Below, piece by piece: positions 17,832 through 25,116 of a stretch of 45,366 nt of DNA. This DNA comes from a virus, in the IMG/VR virus record IMGVR_UViG_3300044628_000901, positions 1 through 45,366 of that record; one strand, 5' to 3'. Made by a program: the position numbers and the translations under genes. The notes beneath the pieces are model-generated. The model was not told where the DNA came from. It was given only the letters and a program-made list of their open reading frames with translations, and made no database searches. Each line of letters opens with the position of its first letter. Within the stretch, counting starts at the first letter, position 1.

Positions 17832-19659
17832 GATATCGGCCTTTGGAGTACGGTTTCTTAGCCGACTCCTTATCAACGACAAACTTCTCAGGCTCTGCGT
17901 AGTTCCATGAGATGTCGCCGCCTGTACCACGCTGGATCATAATCGATCCGGTGACTTTTCCTTCCTTGTCAGTCATGCCGGAACGGTCGGCCCGTTTCGC
18001 CATGCCGAGCATGAACTTGCGCGGATTGTTGAAGCCAACCTCCTTCATCACAATCACCTCGCGCGCCCAGTTCGTCAGATCCGACGATCCGAATCCTGAG
18101 TAGGCCAAATCTGCCACGCTCTCCGGTTTGTCGTCCTTACCCTTCGGCTTCGGGAAGTGATGGACAAGTACCAGGACAACGCCTGTCTCCATCATAATCG
18201 GCTGGAGCAGATGCCGTGTGAAGTTCGCGCAGACCTCGATGTCCGCAGGATTGCCACCCATGTAGGAGAGCAGTGGATCAATGTAAACCACGTCAGCCTT
18301 GGTCTTGCGAACAAGACGACGGAGCATTGTGGCAAAGTCTGTTCCGGTTCGAACCGTTTCGCGGAAGAAGAGCATGTCAACACTCCGCAATCCTCGCTCC
18401 CAGTTCTCCTTTCCAAACGTCATCTGAGCCGCACCCTTGAGAGCGTCATGCTGATCGGCGATGTCGTTTTCCGCCTGGATGTAAGCCACTTTTAACGCCC
18501 GGACGGGCTTTACGCCAAACCACGCTTCACCGGACGCCCACTTCATCCCCTGATACGCGGCCATCGAGCTTTTGCCGCAACCACTTTGGCCTACGAAGAG
18601 AAGCGATGAACCGCGACGTAACCATCTGTCGCCGATCAGATTGTCAGGATCATTCTTCGGGTCGTACTCGATGATGCTATCGAGCGAGAACTCCTGAGGC
18701 ATGTCCTGCGACTCCAGATAGTCCGTGAACGCATCCCAGTTCACGACACCCACATTGATGGCCAACAGCTTCTGCTCTTTGCCATCGCGCATCACACCGG
18801 CCAACCGGCTGAACCTGCTCGCGTTCTTATTCTTTGGATCGATGCCGAGAGCTTCTAGCTGGCGATAGACGACATCACGACGCTCGCTCCATTCCTCCTT
18901 GTTCGCCGCATCGACTCGTACCCAGCCGTGCAAGCTCTTGCCACCAGAATCAATGACGACGGACATCGGCAGCTTCGATTCTTTGAGGATTGTCCATTGC
19001 TCGTCCTTGGTCTTCTCGTCCATCTCGACCAGCACATGGCGGAACGCTGCCACGCCGGAATCAGAACCGCTCTCATCGAAGCACGGGTTGACGCGGACGT
19101 ATGCGCCACGGCTGTCAGGACCGTTCCACATGGCGCTGATGGGCGGCGTGAAGTGGCTCTTAATCCATTCGTCGCGCTTGAGGAATGTACCCTTGGAGTT
19201 TGGCCGAGTCCGACCTTCGTCGTCGCTTACGATGTCATTGCAGATGCAGACAACTTCATCTGGTTCAAAGCAGGCTTTTAAGAAATCTATGGTTGAAAAT
19301 CGAAAGTCCGATTGCGGAATTGCTTGGATCTTTCGCACCACGAACTTGCCGGTGGGTGATACTGGAGTTCCGCCCTGCACCATGCCGGAATTCGATTCGA
19401 GAAGCCATCCACGCGGCTTGTCGTGCGCAACCTTGGACGCCTGATCGAGCTTATGCGCCAACTCGTTCGGCTTCCATGGTGGGAGGCATTTCGAGTTGTA
19501 CTCATGCAGGAGCGTCTCCGCATCCCCCGCATTCAGCTCAAAACCGTGTATGAGCGCGGTTGCTACTGCGAAGGTTGCGTTATGACCGCCCTGTCCGCTG
19601 ACGGCTCCTGGCGTGTTTCTAATCCACGCACGCGCACGGTCGATCTTTGATTGATTCAT
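17821..19659 (-). CDS. Primase-helicase (archaeo-eukaryotic-type primase domain plus RepA-like ATPase), putative
   Basis: A 612-residue replication protein. The N-terminus (GGHNATFAVATALIHGFEL, to CLPPW) looks like a PriCT-type helical domain. Residues 205-295 carry an archaeo-eukaryotic primase pattern: VLVEMDE (acidic pair near 212/214), SGGKSLHGWVRVD (His near 244) and RFSRLAGVMRD. A RecA-fold ATPase follows: Walker A VGQSGCGKSS (356-365), Walker B ADVVYIDPLL (Asp near 461) and LVLVHHFPKP (His 500-501). It should make primers and unwind DNA. Proteins of this layout can also polymerise DNA, which matters because no separate DNA polymerase was found. It is the last gene of the minus-strand metabolism operon. 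Confidence 0.8.
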   Translation of the reverse strand: MNQSKIDRARAWIRNTPGAVSGQGGHNATFAVATALIHGFELNAGDAETLLHEYNSKCLPPWKPNELAHKLDQASKVAHDKPRGWLLESNSGMVQGGTPVSPTGKFVVRKIQAIPQSDFRFSTIDFLKACFEPDEVVCICNDIVSDDEGRTRPNSKGTFLKRDEWIKSHFTPPISAMWNGPDSRGAYVRVNPCFDESGSDSGVAAFRHVLVEMDEKTKDEQWTILKESKLPMSVVIDSGGKSLHGWVRVDAANKEEWSERRDVVYRQLEALGIDPKNKNASRFSRLAGVMRDGKEQKLLAINVGVVNWDAFTDYLESQDMPQEFSLDSIIEYDPKNDPDNLIGDRWLRRGSSLLFVGQSGCGKSSMAAYQGMKWASGEAWFGVKPVRALKVAYIQAENDIADQHDALKGAAQMTFGKENWERGLRSVDMLFFRETVRTGTDFATMLRRLVRKTKADVVYIDPLLSYMGGNPADIEVCANFTRHLLQPIMMETGVVLVLVHHFPKPKGKDDKPESVADLAYSGFGSSDLTNWAREVIVMKEVGFNNPRKFMLGMAKRADRSGMTDKEGKVTGSIMIQRGTGGDISWNYAEPEKFVVDKESAKKPYSKGRYPRR

Positions 19660-19880
19660 TCGATTCCAAGTTGTTTTCTCGCTAATTCCCCGCTTTGGCC
19701 GAGATCAGTCTTGGCTATCTCGCGAAGAACAGAATTTGATTTCTCTAATTTCTGAAAAAGGAGAGCAAGCTCTTTGGGAGTCATCAGGTACTTGCTCCAA
19801 TGCTGGATGGCGATGGAGCGTGACTGAAACTTCGCAAAGAGCTGCTCTTGTGCGGCGATGTAGAGGTTAGGGCTTCGCAT
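19656..19880 (-). CDS. Small hypothetical protein
   Basis: A 74-residue, mostly helical protein (YIAAQEQLFAKFQSRS, LFQKLEKSNSVLREIAK). It overlaps the primase-helicase start by 4 bp and the upstream gene by 14 bp. No SD is seen. The tight overlap with the primase-helicase suggests co-translation and perhaps a replication accessory role, but the family is not recognised. Confidence 0.6.
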   Translation of the reverse strand: MRSPNLYIAAQEQLFAKFQSRSIAIQHWSKYLMTPKELALLFQKLEKSNSVLREIAKTDLGQSGELARKQLGIE

Positions 19881-20052
19881 CGACCAGAACGAACTTGGCC
19901 TTGAATTCGGCTTTGGTTCGAACGTAGACCTTGCTCTTGCCTTCGCGCATGTAGGCCACGCCTGCCCACTTGGTTTCCCCGATCCGTATTTCTACGTCGT
20001 CGGAGAGGAGTTCAACCTCCACCGAGCTTTTTGCGGAGTTCCTGTATTTCAT
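19867..20052 (-). CDS. Small beta-rich hypothetical protein
   Basis: About 61 residues from the ATG at 20052. The core is strand-rich: VEVELLSDDVEIRIGETKWA, then SKVYVRTKAEFKAKFVLVD. The start is uncertain: ATG at 20103 or 20052, or GTG at 20022, which would limit the overlap with the upstream gene to 11 bp. The family is not recognised. It lies in a run of very short overlapping genes between the resolvase and primase-helicase genes. Confidence 0.5.
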   Translation of the reverse strand: MKYRNSAKSSVEVELLSDDVEIRIGETKWAGVAYMREGKSKVYVRTKAEFKAKFVLVDAKP

Positions 20053-20206
20053 CGTCTGAAGCGTCGTCGAGATGTCCTGATCCACTGCAATGCCAAGCGT
20101 CATCAGATTTTGGTTTGGGCTTAGTCATCCAGCCGCGAAGAATGGCATACTCGATCAGCCGAGGCGCTTCCTTCAACAGTTGTTCTCGCGTAATTTCAGA
20201 TTTCAT
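20012..20206 (-). CDS. Small hypothetical protein
   Basis: A 64-residue protein starting at ATG 20206, which overlaps the upstream gene's end by 11 bp. An in-frame ATG at 20284 would overlap that gene by 89 bp and is less likely. It has a helical N-terminus (TREQLLKEAPRLIEYAILRG) and an acidic, His-containing C-terminus (AWHCSGSGHLDDASDDEIQE). The family is not recognised. Confidence 0.5.
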   Translation of the reverse strand: MKSEITREQLLKEAPRLIEYAILRGWMTKPKPKSDDAWHCSGSGHLDDASDDEIQELRKKLGGG

Positions 20207-20393
20207 CAGGGTCAATTCGTTTGCCACGTCGTCCGTTTGGCCTTCGCATTCCAAGTTCGTTTCCAAGTTCATTGGAAAATCCACGGCGAACCAGCCATTC
20301 CTTGTACTTCTTGTCGATGTAGGCGAAGTCTATTCTTGGCGTGGATTCATCTGCGTCTGCCACTCGGATTGTCTGTTGTTTAATTGCGCTCAT
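20196..20393 (-). CDS. Small hypothetical protein
   Basis: A 65-residue protein with an acidic N-terminal half and a basic C-terminus (GMRRPNGRRGKRIDPDE). The start codon overlaps the upstream stop as TAATG. No SD and no recognised domain. It is supported by the end-to-end packing of the operon rather than by similarity. Confidence 0.5.
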   Translation of the reverse strand: MSAIKQQTIRVADADESTPRIDFAYIDKKYKEWLVRRGFSNELGNELGMRRPNGRRGKRIDPDEI

Positions 20394-20590
20394 TATTTGT
20401 ATGTCTCGGTTGTGTGTTTGTAGTGTCTCTCAGCTTGGGTGCAGTTGTAGCAGAGGTCATGTCCTCCGTAGCATCCGCACCCCAAAGATTTGAATAAGGT
20501 CTTGGCCAACCATTGGTACTCTGCGATGGCCGCTCGAAGCGTCTCAACGTCCGTCTCCTCTGCGAGAGGTTTGATGTCGCTCTCGCTCAT
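20393..20590 (-). CDS. Small Cys-rich, possibly zinc-binding protein
   Basis: A 65-residue protein from ATG 20590, whose ATGA overlaps the stop of the 39-residue membrane protein gene upstream. The C-terminal half has LGCGCYGGHDLCYNC, a CxC...CxxC cluster with a nearby His that could hold one zinc. The N-terminal half is helical (DVETLRAAIAEYQWLAKTLF). The longer ORF to 20725 is in another frame from the membrane gene and is not needed. Function unknown. Confidence 0.55.
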   Translation of the reverse strand: MSESDIKPLAEETDVETLRAAIAEYQWLAKTLFKSLGCGCYGGHDLCYNCTQAERHYKHTTETYK

Positions 20591-20706
20591 TTGAGGATGA
20601 ACAGGATGAAGTACGCGGACGTGATAATCATGCCCATGCAGAAGGCCGCGATGAGCATTTGCTTTATCTCGCTCTCCGTTGGAGGGCGATTGGATCTGCG
20701 GATCAT
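20587..20706 (-). CDS. Very small single-span membrane protein (39 residues)
   Basis: The frame from ATG 20706 to TGA 20587 encodes 39 residues: a basic, hydrophilic start (MIRRSNRPPTESEIKQ), then a strongly hydrophobic helix (LIAAFCMGMIITSAYFILF) and a short LK end. The ATG overlaps the resolvase stop and the TGA overlaps the next ATG, both as ATGA, which fits the operon's coupled style and makes it a likely real gene. The charge pattern predicts the N-terminus inside the cell. Function unknown. Confidence 0.6.
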   Translation of the reverse strand: MIRRSNRPPTESEIKQMLIAAFCMGMIITSAYFILFILK

Positions 20707-21167
20707 CTGCCGCCTCCCATGGCATAGTGCAGAATCAGCAGGGCGTCGCAGTTCTTAAGCGTCACATCTAGGTGTGGATACAATTCCTGGGCCTTCGCCT
20801 TAAGCTTGCGCTTCCAATCGGAATAATCCTTGCACGATGCTTTCCCGCCGAGTCCTAACGGAGCCTGCCACGCTTTTGGAGCTGCTCTGTGAAGAGCGTA
20901 TCCGTATGCGTATGCAGCAGCTTCAACCCGACCAAGGTTTCTGTGAAGCACGGCCATCGACGAGCTTTTCGTCATGGGGGACACAAAGTTTGGAAGCTCC
21001 TCGATCCATAACTCTGAGTTGGCCACCTTTAGCTGATTGATCAGCGCGCAGATGTCCGGCAGTGATTCCGGCATTTTTAACAGGACGATTCCGTCCGGTG
21101 TGTTGACTGCGAATCCGCCGCCGACACCAGGGTCAACGGCAACGATGGGTTTGTTTGATTTACTCAT
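20703..21167 (-). CDS. RuvC-like Holliday junction resolvase
   Basis: A 154-residue RNase H-fold nuclease. Motif I is IVAVDPGVGGGFAV (Asp12), motif II is ELWIEELP (Glu56/57), and the C-terminal acidic motif is LKNCDALLILHYAM (Asp141), with VEAAAYAYGY between them as in phage RuvC-like proteins. It should cleave four-way and branched DNA formed by recombination and replication before packaging. It lies between SSB and a tiny membrane protein gene, with a 1-bp gap to SSB. Confidence 0.85.
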   Translation of the reverse strand: MSKSNKPIVAVDPGVGGGFAVNTPDGIVLLKMPESLPDICALINQLKVANSELWIEELPNFVSPMTKSSSMAVLHRNLGRVEAAAYAYGYALHRAAPKAWQAPLGLGGKASCKDYSDWKRKLKAKAQELYPHLDVTLKNCDALLILHYAMGGGR

Positions 21168-21168
21168 T

Positions 21169-21531
21169 TTAGTAGCACAGAACCGTTATTTGTTCCGCCG
21201 CGATACGCACGGCGCTCTTGGTTTCACCGCCATCGCTCCATTTCTCAACCTTCACACGGCCTTTGACACGCACCAAAGCGCCGTTCTGAATCTCGATAAT
21301 CTTCTCCGCAACTTGTCCCCATGAGGACAGTTCGAATTCATCGTAATCTTCGTGGAATCGGCCATCCGCATCCGTCCAATGGCGAGCGACGGATATAACG
21401 CGGCGCACCATAAGCGCACCTGTCTTGGTTTCTGTTTGACGGCTGATACCTCGAAGTTCGCCGATCAGATAAACCACGTTCTCTGTGGGCGTGGCTGTTT
21501 CGTTTGTTTTCGTTGTAATTGATGCACTCAT
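21169..21531 (-). CDS. ssb: Single-stranded DNA-binding protein (OB fold)
   Basis: A 120-residue OB-fold protein. ENVVYLIGELRGISRQTETKT, VRRVISVARHWTDADGR, DEFELSSWGQVAEKI and LVRVKGRVKVEKWSDGG follow the order of bacterial SSB strands. The acidic C-terminal tip that recruits host partners in bacterial SSB is missing: the protein ends AAEQITVLCY. The start at 21531 overlaps the helicase stop (ATGA). It covers single strands during replication and recombination. Confidence 0.85.
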   Translation of the reverse strand: MSASITTKTNETATPTENVVYLIGELRGISRQTETKTGALMVRRVISVARHWTDADGRFHEDYDEFELSSWGQVAEKIIEIQNGALVRVKGRVKVEKWSDGGETKSAVRIAAEQITVLCY

Positions 21532-22607
21532 TGGAGGAAGACGCAACCGAGTTGACGGTAGCATGCCATGCGCTTTTTCGCGTGATACGCTCCGATGGGG
21601 TGGAACTTGTCAGAAAAGTCCACGATTGTCGCACAGTTTTTGGAATCTGTTTTCCGTAGTGCGCGACTCGCTCGTTGGATTGTCTTCTGTGATGACCGAC
21701 CGCCGCTCACCATGATGAGCAGCTCGACGTTGGGAAGATCCAACCCTTCGTCGGCCAGTGATGTGGCAATCATGGTCCGCAGGTTACCGGCCTTAAATTC
21801 TTCCATCGCGGCCTTGCGCTGCTTCTTGCCGATCTTCGAATGGACGAGCCGAGAATTCAAAATGCACTTTTCGTATTCCTCACCCAGCGTGATGCGCGGG
21901 ATGAGGATGAGCGTCTGCATGTCGAGGTGGCCCAGCGCGTAGTTGATGGCGTAATCGTTGCGTTCACGGTTCTCGCAGATGCCGATTTCAACGAGCGATT
22001 CCCAGGCGCACATGCGTTTCAATTCGTCGTCACTTATCCGCATGTACCGCCGTCTTGTTACAAAAAGCCGGTCGATGTTGTCGTCGATCTTCCGATGGAT
22101 GTTGAGGTCGGTAGCATCGCTGATTTCGAGATAAGCGTCGGCCAATGAATCGCCGATGTCGCTGCGCTTGATTTCGTAGGTGCGGTTGTGAAAGAGCGTT
22201 CGAGTCACCGTGTTCCGGTCTGGGTCATCGCACCAGGGAGTTGCGTCAAAGCCATAACGCAGTCCGTTACAGGACTCGATGATTCCTCTCAGAACGCGAG
22301 CAGGGCTGTGTTTGCACTCATCGATTACAAGAAGCTGCTTCTTGCTGAAGTCCACTGACTCATGCGGACAGCGGACATCGACGACGCTTTCAGGTACACC
22401 GGCAACGCGAAGAGACACTCTAGCTTGCTGACAGGTTTCTCTGGTCGGCGCTGTCCATCCGAACGTCCACGTTGGATTCAGCGCTGCGTAATGTTTGATG
22501 ATGCTCGCGGCAATCCAGGTCTTGCCGCTGCCTGCCGGTGCGATGATCAGACCATCGTTAGTTTTGGCCCACTCTACTGCTTTCTGTTGGTATTCTCTTA
22601 GATTCAT
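21528..22607 (-). CDS. Superfamily 2 DNA/RNA helicase
   Basis: A 359-residue SF2 helicase with a Q-like start (LREYQQKAVEWA), Walker A IIAPAGSGKT (21-30), a DEAD-box-like motif II LLVIDECKH (Asp-Glu-Cys-Lys instead of DEAD/DEAH), motif III-like GFDATPW (119-125), a second RecA domain with SKIGKKQRKAAMEEFKAG and IATSLADEGLDLP, and motif VI QRASRALRK. It is compact, with no accessory domain. Likely roles are branch migration or recombination-dependent replication, like phage UvsW-type helicases. It is the first gene after an 82-bp gap with a hairpin at 22675-22690. Confidence 0.88.
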   Translation of the reverse strand: MNLREYQQKAVEWAKTNDGLIIAPAGSGKTWIAASIIKHYAALNPTWTFGWTAPTRETCQQARVSLRVAGVPESVVDVRCPHESVDFSKKQLLVIDECKHSPARVLRGIIESCNGLRYGFDATPWCDDPDRNTVTRTLFHNRTYEIKRSDIGDSLADAYLEISDATDLNIHRKIDDNIDRLFVTRRRYMRISDDELKRMCAWESLVEIGICENRERNDYAINYALGHLDMQTLILIPRITLGEEYEKCILNSRLVHSKIGKKQRKAAMEEFKAGNLRTMIATSLADEGLDLPNVELLIMVSGGRSSQKTIQRASRALRKTDSKNCATIVDFSDKFHPIGAYHAKKRMACYRQLGCVFLQ

Positions 22608-22674
22608 AGTTTTAGGAAATTTGTCCCTCCGACCGCCGCTTCATGGTGGCCGAAGGGTGTTGTCCGTACCACAC

Positions 22675-22690
22675 GGTACGAATCGCTTAC
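22675..22690. other. Inverted repeat CGTACC-ACAC-GGTACG in the gap before the helicase gene
   Basis: A perfect 6-bp inverted repeat with a 4-base spacer lies just after the stop of the RHH-like gene, in the 82-bp gap upstream of the helicase gene. No T-run follows on either strand, so it looks more like a protein-binding operator or RNA hairpin than an intrinsic terminator. No good promoter was found near it. Confidence 0.4.
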
Positions 22691-22875
22691 TAATGGGTGA
22701 CTGCCGTCAATGATGCGCTTACTTGCGTCGTATTGCTCATCTTTGCCAGCAGTTCTCTCACCGCTTTTTCAGCGAGAAATCCGATCTTGATTCCATGCTT
22801 TTCGCTAACAGCGCGCAGCTCGGAATGAAGTTCTGAGTCGATTGTGATGACTGTGCTTTTCTTTTTGGTTTTCAT
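22690..22875 (-). CDS. Small ribbon-helix-helix-like DNA-binding protein
   Basis: A 61-residue protein: a basic N-terminus (KTKKKS), one strand (TVITIDSELHSEL) and two helices (LRAVSEKHGI, FLAEKAVRELLAKM), the layout of the MetJ/Arc ribbon-helix-helix fold. The start at 22875 overlaps the upstream stop (ATGA). It resembles the small protein at 25819-25980 (strand-H-x-x-L, then AVxExL), so the two may be paralogues on either side of the coiled-coil array. Likely a regulator or DNA-binding accessory protein. Confidence 0.65.
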   Translation of the reverse strand: MKTKKKSTVITIDSELHSELRAVSEKHGIKIGFLAEKAVRELLAKMSNTTQVSASLTAVTH

Positions 22876-23417
22876 TCGCAGGTGTAGATTTTGTCGGTGG
22901 TTCGCAGGCCGGTGGGCCATTGAGGTTCGGTGAATGACTTCTCGATGAAGATGACCTTGTCGGTGGGCTGGATGGTGAGTCGTTCGCCATCGGTTCGGAT
23001 GAACATGAATTCCTTGGCTTGGTTGGGTTGTCGGCTCCAGCTATCTCCGATGGGAGCGGCGGTGAAGAGGTAGTCGCCGGTGATGATTTGATCGGCGCAT
23101 TTGACCTGGCATTCGAGTCCTCGGAGGAAGGTGTACTCGATGGTGGTGAAGTCGGTGCCGTAGCAGTCCCATCGCTGGGCTTGCTGAGGTGTCCATTCAA
23201 GCTCTGGATCGGAGCTGAATGTTATGGCGTGCGGTGGCACCGCCCGGTAAACCGCGCCGCACTCAAGCATGATGGTGCAGCCCCACATCCGACCTGGGAT
23301 GGATACTAGGCCGAACCAGACGCAAGGGATAAATGCTGCCCCGGATAATCCGAGGAAGGATGCTTCGACGAAGCAGTACTGATGGTGAGGCAATTGGCCT
23401 GCTTGTGAGTAGGTCAT
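22872..23417 (-). CDS. Hypothetical protein with a hydrophobic central segment
   Basis: A 181-residue protein. Residues 19-45 are hydrophobic (ASFLGLSGAAFIPCVWFGLV) and may be a membrane segment. The rest is strand-rich and polar with several Cys and Trp. It overlaps neighbours on both sides by ATGA. I do not recognise the family. It follows the coiled-coil array in the same transcript and has a different composition. Confidence 0.6.
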   Translation of the reverse strand: MTYSQAGQLPHHQYCFVEASFLGLSGAAFIPCVWFGLVSIPGRMWGCTIMLECGAVYRAVPPHAITFSSDPELEWTPQQAQRWDCYGTDFTTIEYTFLRGLECQVKCADQIITGDYLFTAAPIGDSWSRQPNQAKEFMFIRTDGERLTIQPTDKVIFIEKSFTEPQWPTGLRTTDKIYTCE

Positions 23418-23587
23418 GGTTTCAACGCCTCAACAGCGATCTGAGATTCGGTCGAGCGGTTGCCGCGATAGTCTTGGTTGGCGATCTTTCGGAGCGCAGC
23501 CTCCAGGTGCGCGATCCTGGCACGGGCCTCCTCCAATTCCTTCCAAGTCTTGACGGCGTCGATGGTTCTCATTTCTTCGATGGTCAT
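23414..23587 (-). CDS. Small coiled-coil protein of the overlapping array
   Basis: The frame from ATG 23587 to TGA 23414 gives 57 residues: MTIEEMRTIDAVKTWKELEE, then ARARIAHLEAALRKIANQD and a C-terminal VEALKP. The middle has heptad spacing typical of a short coiled coil. Both ends overlap neighbours as ATGA. The C-terminal EALKP and the embedded GAGG match the pattern of the other array genes, where the end of one gene supplies the SD for the next. Confidence 0.65.
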   Translation of the reverse strand: MTIEEMRTIDAVKTWKELEEARARIAHLEAALRKIANQDYRGNRSTESQIAVEALKP

Positions 23588-23802
23588 GGTTTCTCCGTAA
23601 GTGACTTGATGTATCGTTTCCTCTCAGCCGGTTTGGCGTCGATGATGTACTGCAAAGCTCCGCAAGCATTCACGCTCGCAGTATGTTCCCAGTCCTCCTT
23701 TTTGTCGTAGTACTCATGCCACCGCTCGCTGGGTGCGACGACAATCTGGCCGGTTCGATTGTGACGGAACACGAATGCGGCAGGGCCGATGGGTACGATC
23801 AT
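23584..23802 (-). CDS. Small hypothetical protein in the overlapping array
   Basis: A 72-residue protein from ATG 23802 (ATGA overlap with the upstream stop). IVPIGPAAFVFRHNRTGQIV looks strand-rich, while the C-terminal half is helical and charged (DAKPAERKRYIKSLTEKP). It does not share the coiled-coil motif of its neighbours but ends in EKP like several of them. Function unknown. Confidence 0.6.
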   Translation of the reverse strand: MIVPIGPAAFVFRHNRTGQIVVAPSERWHEYYDKKEDWEHTASVNACGALQYIIDAKPAERKRYIKSLTEKP

Positions 23803-24026
23803 CTTCCCTCCAACCATTTTTCGAGGTCATGGAGTTCATCCAATTTGGCTTCGAGTTCTTTGATGCGGTCGTTGGCCGCGTTGAGTTCGCGTTCGAGTTT
23901 CTTACAGAAATCGGATTCCACAAAGTCTCCAGATCCATCCTTGTAATGTTCTCTCCCAATGTGCGCGTCTCCGCGTTTCACAACTACGTCAAACGTCTGC
24001 TCATCCGTCCTAGGTGTATCGCTCAC
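23799..24026 (-). CDS. Small coiled-coil protein starting MSDTP
   Basis: A 75-residue protein. MSDTPRTDEQ at the start and FCKKLERELNAANDRIKELE, followed by AKLDELHDLEKWLEG, match the beginning of the larger array gene at 25113-25616 (MSDTP, then LCRRLERELTAAN). The two are therefore paralogues. The C-terminal half is a coiled coil. MSDTPRTD starts are common in small phage proteins of unknown function. It overlaps the upstream stop at 24023. Confidence 0.7.
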   Translation of the reverse strand: MSDTPRTDEQTFDVVVKRGDAHIGREHYKDGSGDFVESDFCKKLERELNAANDRIKELEAKLDELHDLEKWLEGR

Positions 24027-24304
24027 AACTTCACCTCCTTCACCTTGCCGGTGTCTCGGTCAACGACACCCAATGCAATGGCGTTGAACAACACGGTATA
24101 TCCACAGTTGTTGCACTTGACTTGTATCAGGGGGGTGATGGCTGCGCCGGGGCAGTGATTACCTTCGTTAAACTCTCGGACCTCAACGAGGGTTCCAATG
24201 CTCCAAACGGTGGTGGGGATGCAGATCGGGCATTCGCGCTTTCCCTTCCAAACAGTGGAAATGCTGTTGGTGATGAGCTTGCGCTGGGAATCGTTGAGGT
24301 TCAC
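24023..24304 (-). CDS. Small zinc-ribbon-like protein
   Basis: A 93-residue protein from a GTG at 24304 that overlaps the upstream TGA as GTGA; GGAGG lies 7 nt before the GTG, inside the upstream gene's end. RECPICIP (CxxC) and VKCNNCGYTVLF (CxxC), with EGNHCPGAA between them, fit a zinc ribbon. The start is helical (NLNDSQRKLITNSI). It is the only zinc-ribbon member of the run and may be a regulator, but nothing more can be said. Confidence 0.65.
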   Translation of the reverse strand: MNLNDSQRKLITNSISTVWKGKRECPICIPTTVWSIGTLVEVREFNEGNHCPGAAITPLIQVKCNNCGYTVLFNAIALGVVDRDTGKVKEVKL

Positions 24305-24510
24305 GGCTTGGCCTCCGTAGTAAATCCGATGCCAGCTTTGTCCCACAGCAGCAGATCCGCTCGCAATGCGTCGTTCTCTCGCTCTAGTTGGGTGATGCGC
24401 TCTTGAAGCTCACGCTTCTCTTCCGACAGCTTGAGGCATGTCTGCTCCCACGTTGGCGGTGGTGTTCCGCGCATCATCTCAAGCATACCTGTATTGTTGA
24501 GTTGGCTCAC
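24301..24510 (-). CDS. Small coiled-coil array protein, GTG start
   Basis: A 69-residue protein from GTG 24510, overlapping the upstream TGA as GTGA, with GGAGG 7 nt upstream. The core, CLKLSEEKRELQERITQLER followed by ENDALRADLLLWDKAG, is a coiled coil with a motif shared with the gene at 24725 (EQENDAMRADLLLWNE). The C-terminus TEAKP carries the next gene's SD. An upstream ATG at 24531 exists but has no SD and overlaps more. Confidence 0.65.
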   Translation of the reverse strand: MSQLNNTGMLEMMRGTPPPTWEQTCLKLSEEKRELQERITQLERENDALRADLLLWDKAGIGFTTEAKP

Positions 24511-24728
24511 GGCTTGGCCTCCTTGTCCCACGATTGAATGGCTTCTTGAGTACGACGAATTACTGAACCTTCTCCAGAGGCAACTGTTCCGATGTATGAG
24601 GCGCAGTTGCGGAGTTCATTGCCAGCAGTCTCCAGCCGCTTAATACGTTCACGAAGCTCTGATTTGTCCCGATCAAGTTCGCTTATCGTTTTGCAGTAGG
24701 CCACATGGGCATCGACTATATGGTTCAC
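24507..24728 (-). CDS. Small coiled-coil array protein, GTG start
   Basis: A 73-residue protein from GTG 24728 (GTGA overlap, GGAGG 7 nt upstream). It contains SELDRDKSELRERIKRLETA then GNELRNCASYIG, sharing the RIKRLExAG motif with the genes at 24937 and 25113. It ends SWDKEAKP, whose codons include the SD of the next gene. Probably a small oligomerising protein; function unknown. Confidence 0.65.
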   Translation of the reverse strand: MNHIVDAHVAYCKTISELDRDKSELRERIKRLETAGNELRNCASYIGTVASGEGSVIRRTQEAIQSWDKEAKP

Positions 24729-24940
24729 AGCTTGGCCTCCTTCTCGTTCCACAGCAGCAGATCGGCGCGCATGGCGTCGTTCTCCTGCTCTAGTTGGGCG
24801 ATGCGGTCGTTGAGACGATTGAGTTCTTTGACGATGCCGCGTGGTTGAGTATCAAACAGCGTTTTTCCGGTTGGTGTTTGAATCAGGAAACCTTTGGCAG
24901 GGGGAGCGATTCTGATTGGGTCGAGTTTGTAGCGTTTCAC
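24725..24940 (-). CDS. Small coiled-coil array protein, GTG start
   Basis: A 71-residue protein from GTG 24940 (GTGA overlap, GGAGG 7 nt upstream). The N-terminal half is basic and strand-like (KLDPIRIAPPAKGFLIQTPT). The C-terminal half is a coiled coil, LNRLNDRIAQLEQENDAMRA then DLLLWNEKEAKL, nearly repeating the end of the gene at 24301. The shared C-terminal block suggests that recombination moved tails between array members. Confidence 0.65.
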   Translation of the reverse strand: MKRYKLDPIRIAPPAKGFLIQTPTGKTLFDTQPRGIVKELNRLNDRIAQLEQENDAMRADLLLWNEKEAKL

Positions 24941-25116
24941 GGCTTGGCCTCCTTGGCTTTGCGCCATTTTGAAACAGTGTGCTGCACGGCATCCAACCGC
25001 TCATCGCGCAGCCATGCCTCCATCTTATCCCCCGCCTCCTCAAGCCGCTTGATGCGGTCTTTGGCTACTTTCAGATCCCATTGAGTGGAGATCAGTTCAT
25101 GTTCAATATCGGTCAT
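24937..25116 (-). CDS. Small coiled-coil array protein
   Basis: A 59-residue protein from ATG 25116 (ATGA overlap, GGAGG embedded in the upstream end). It is almost wholly helical: MTDIEHELISTQWDLKVAKD, then RIKRLEEAGDKMEAWLRDE. It ends WRKAKEAKP, with the SD of the next gene inside. The RIKRLEEAGD motif is shared with its neighbours and reads on the plus strand as the exact 13-mer CCGCTTGATGCGG. Confidence 0.65.
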   Translation of the reverse strand: MTDIEHELISTQWDLKVAKDRIKRLEEAGDKMEAWLRDERLDAVQHTVSKWRKAKEAKP

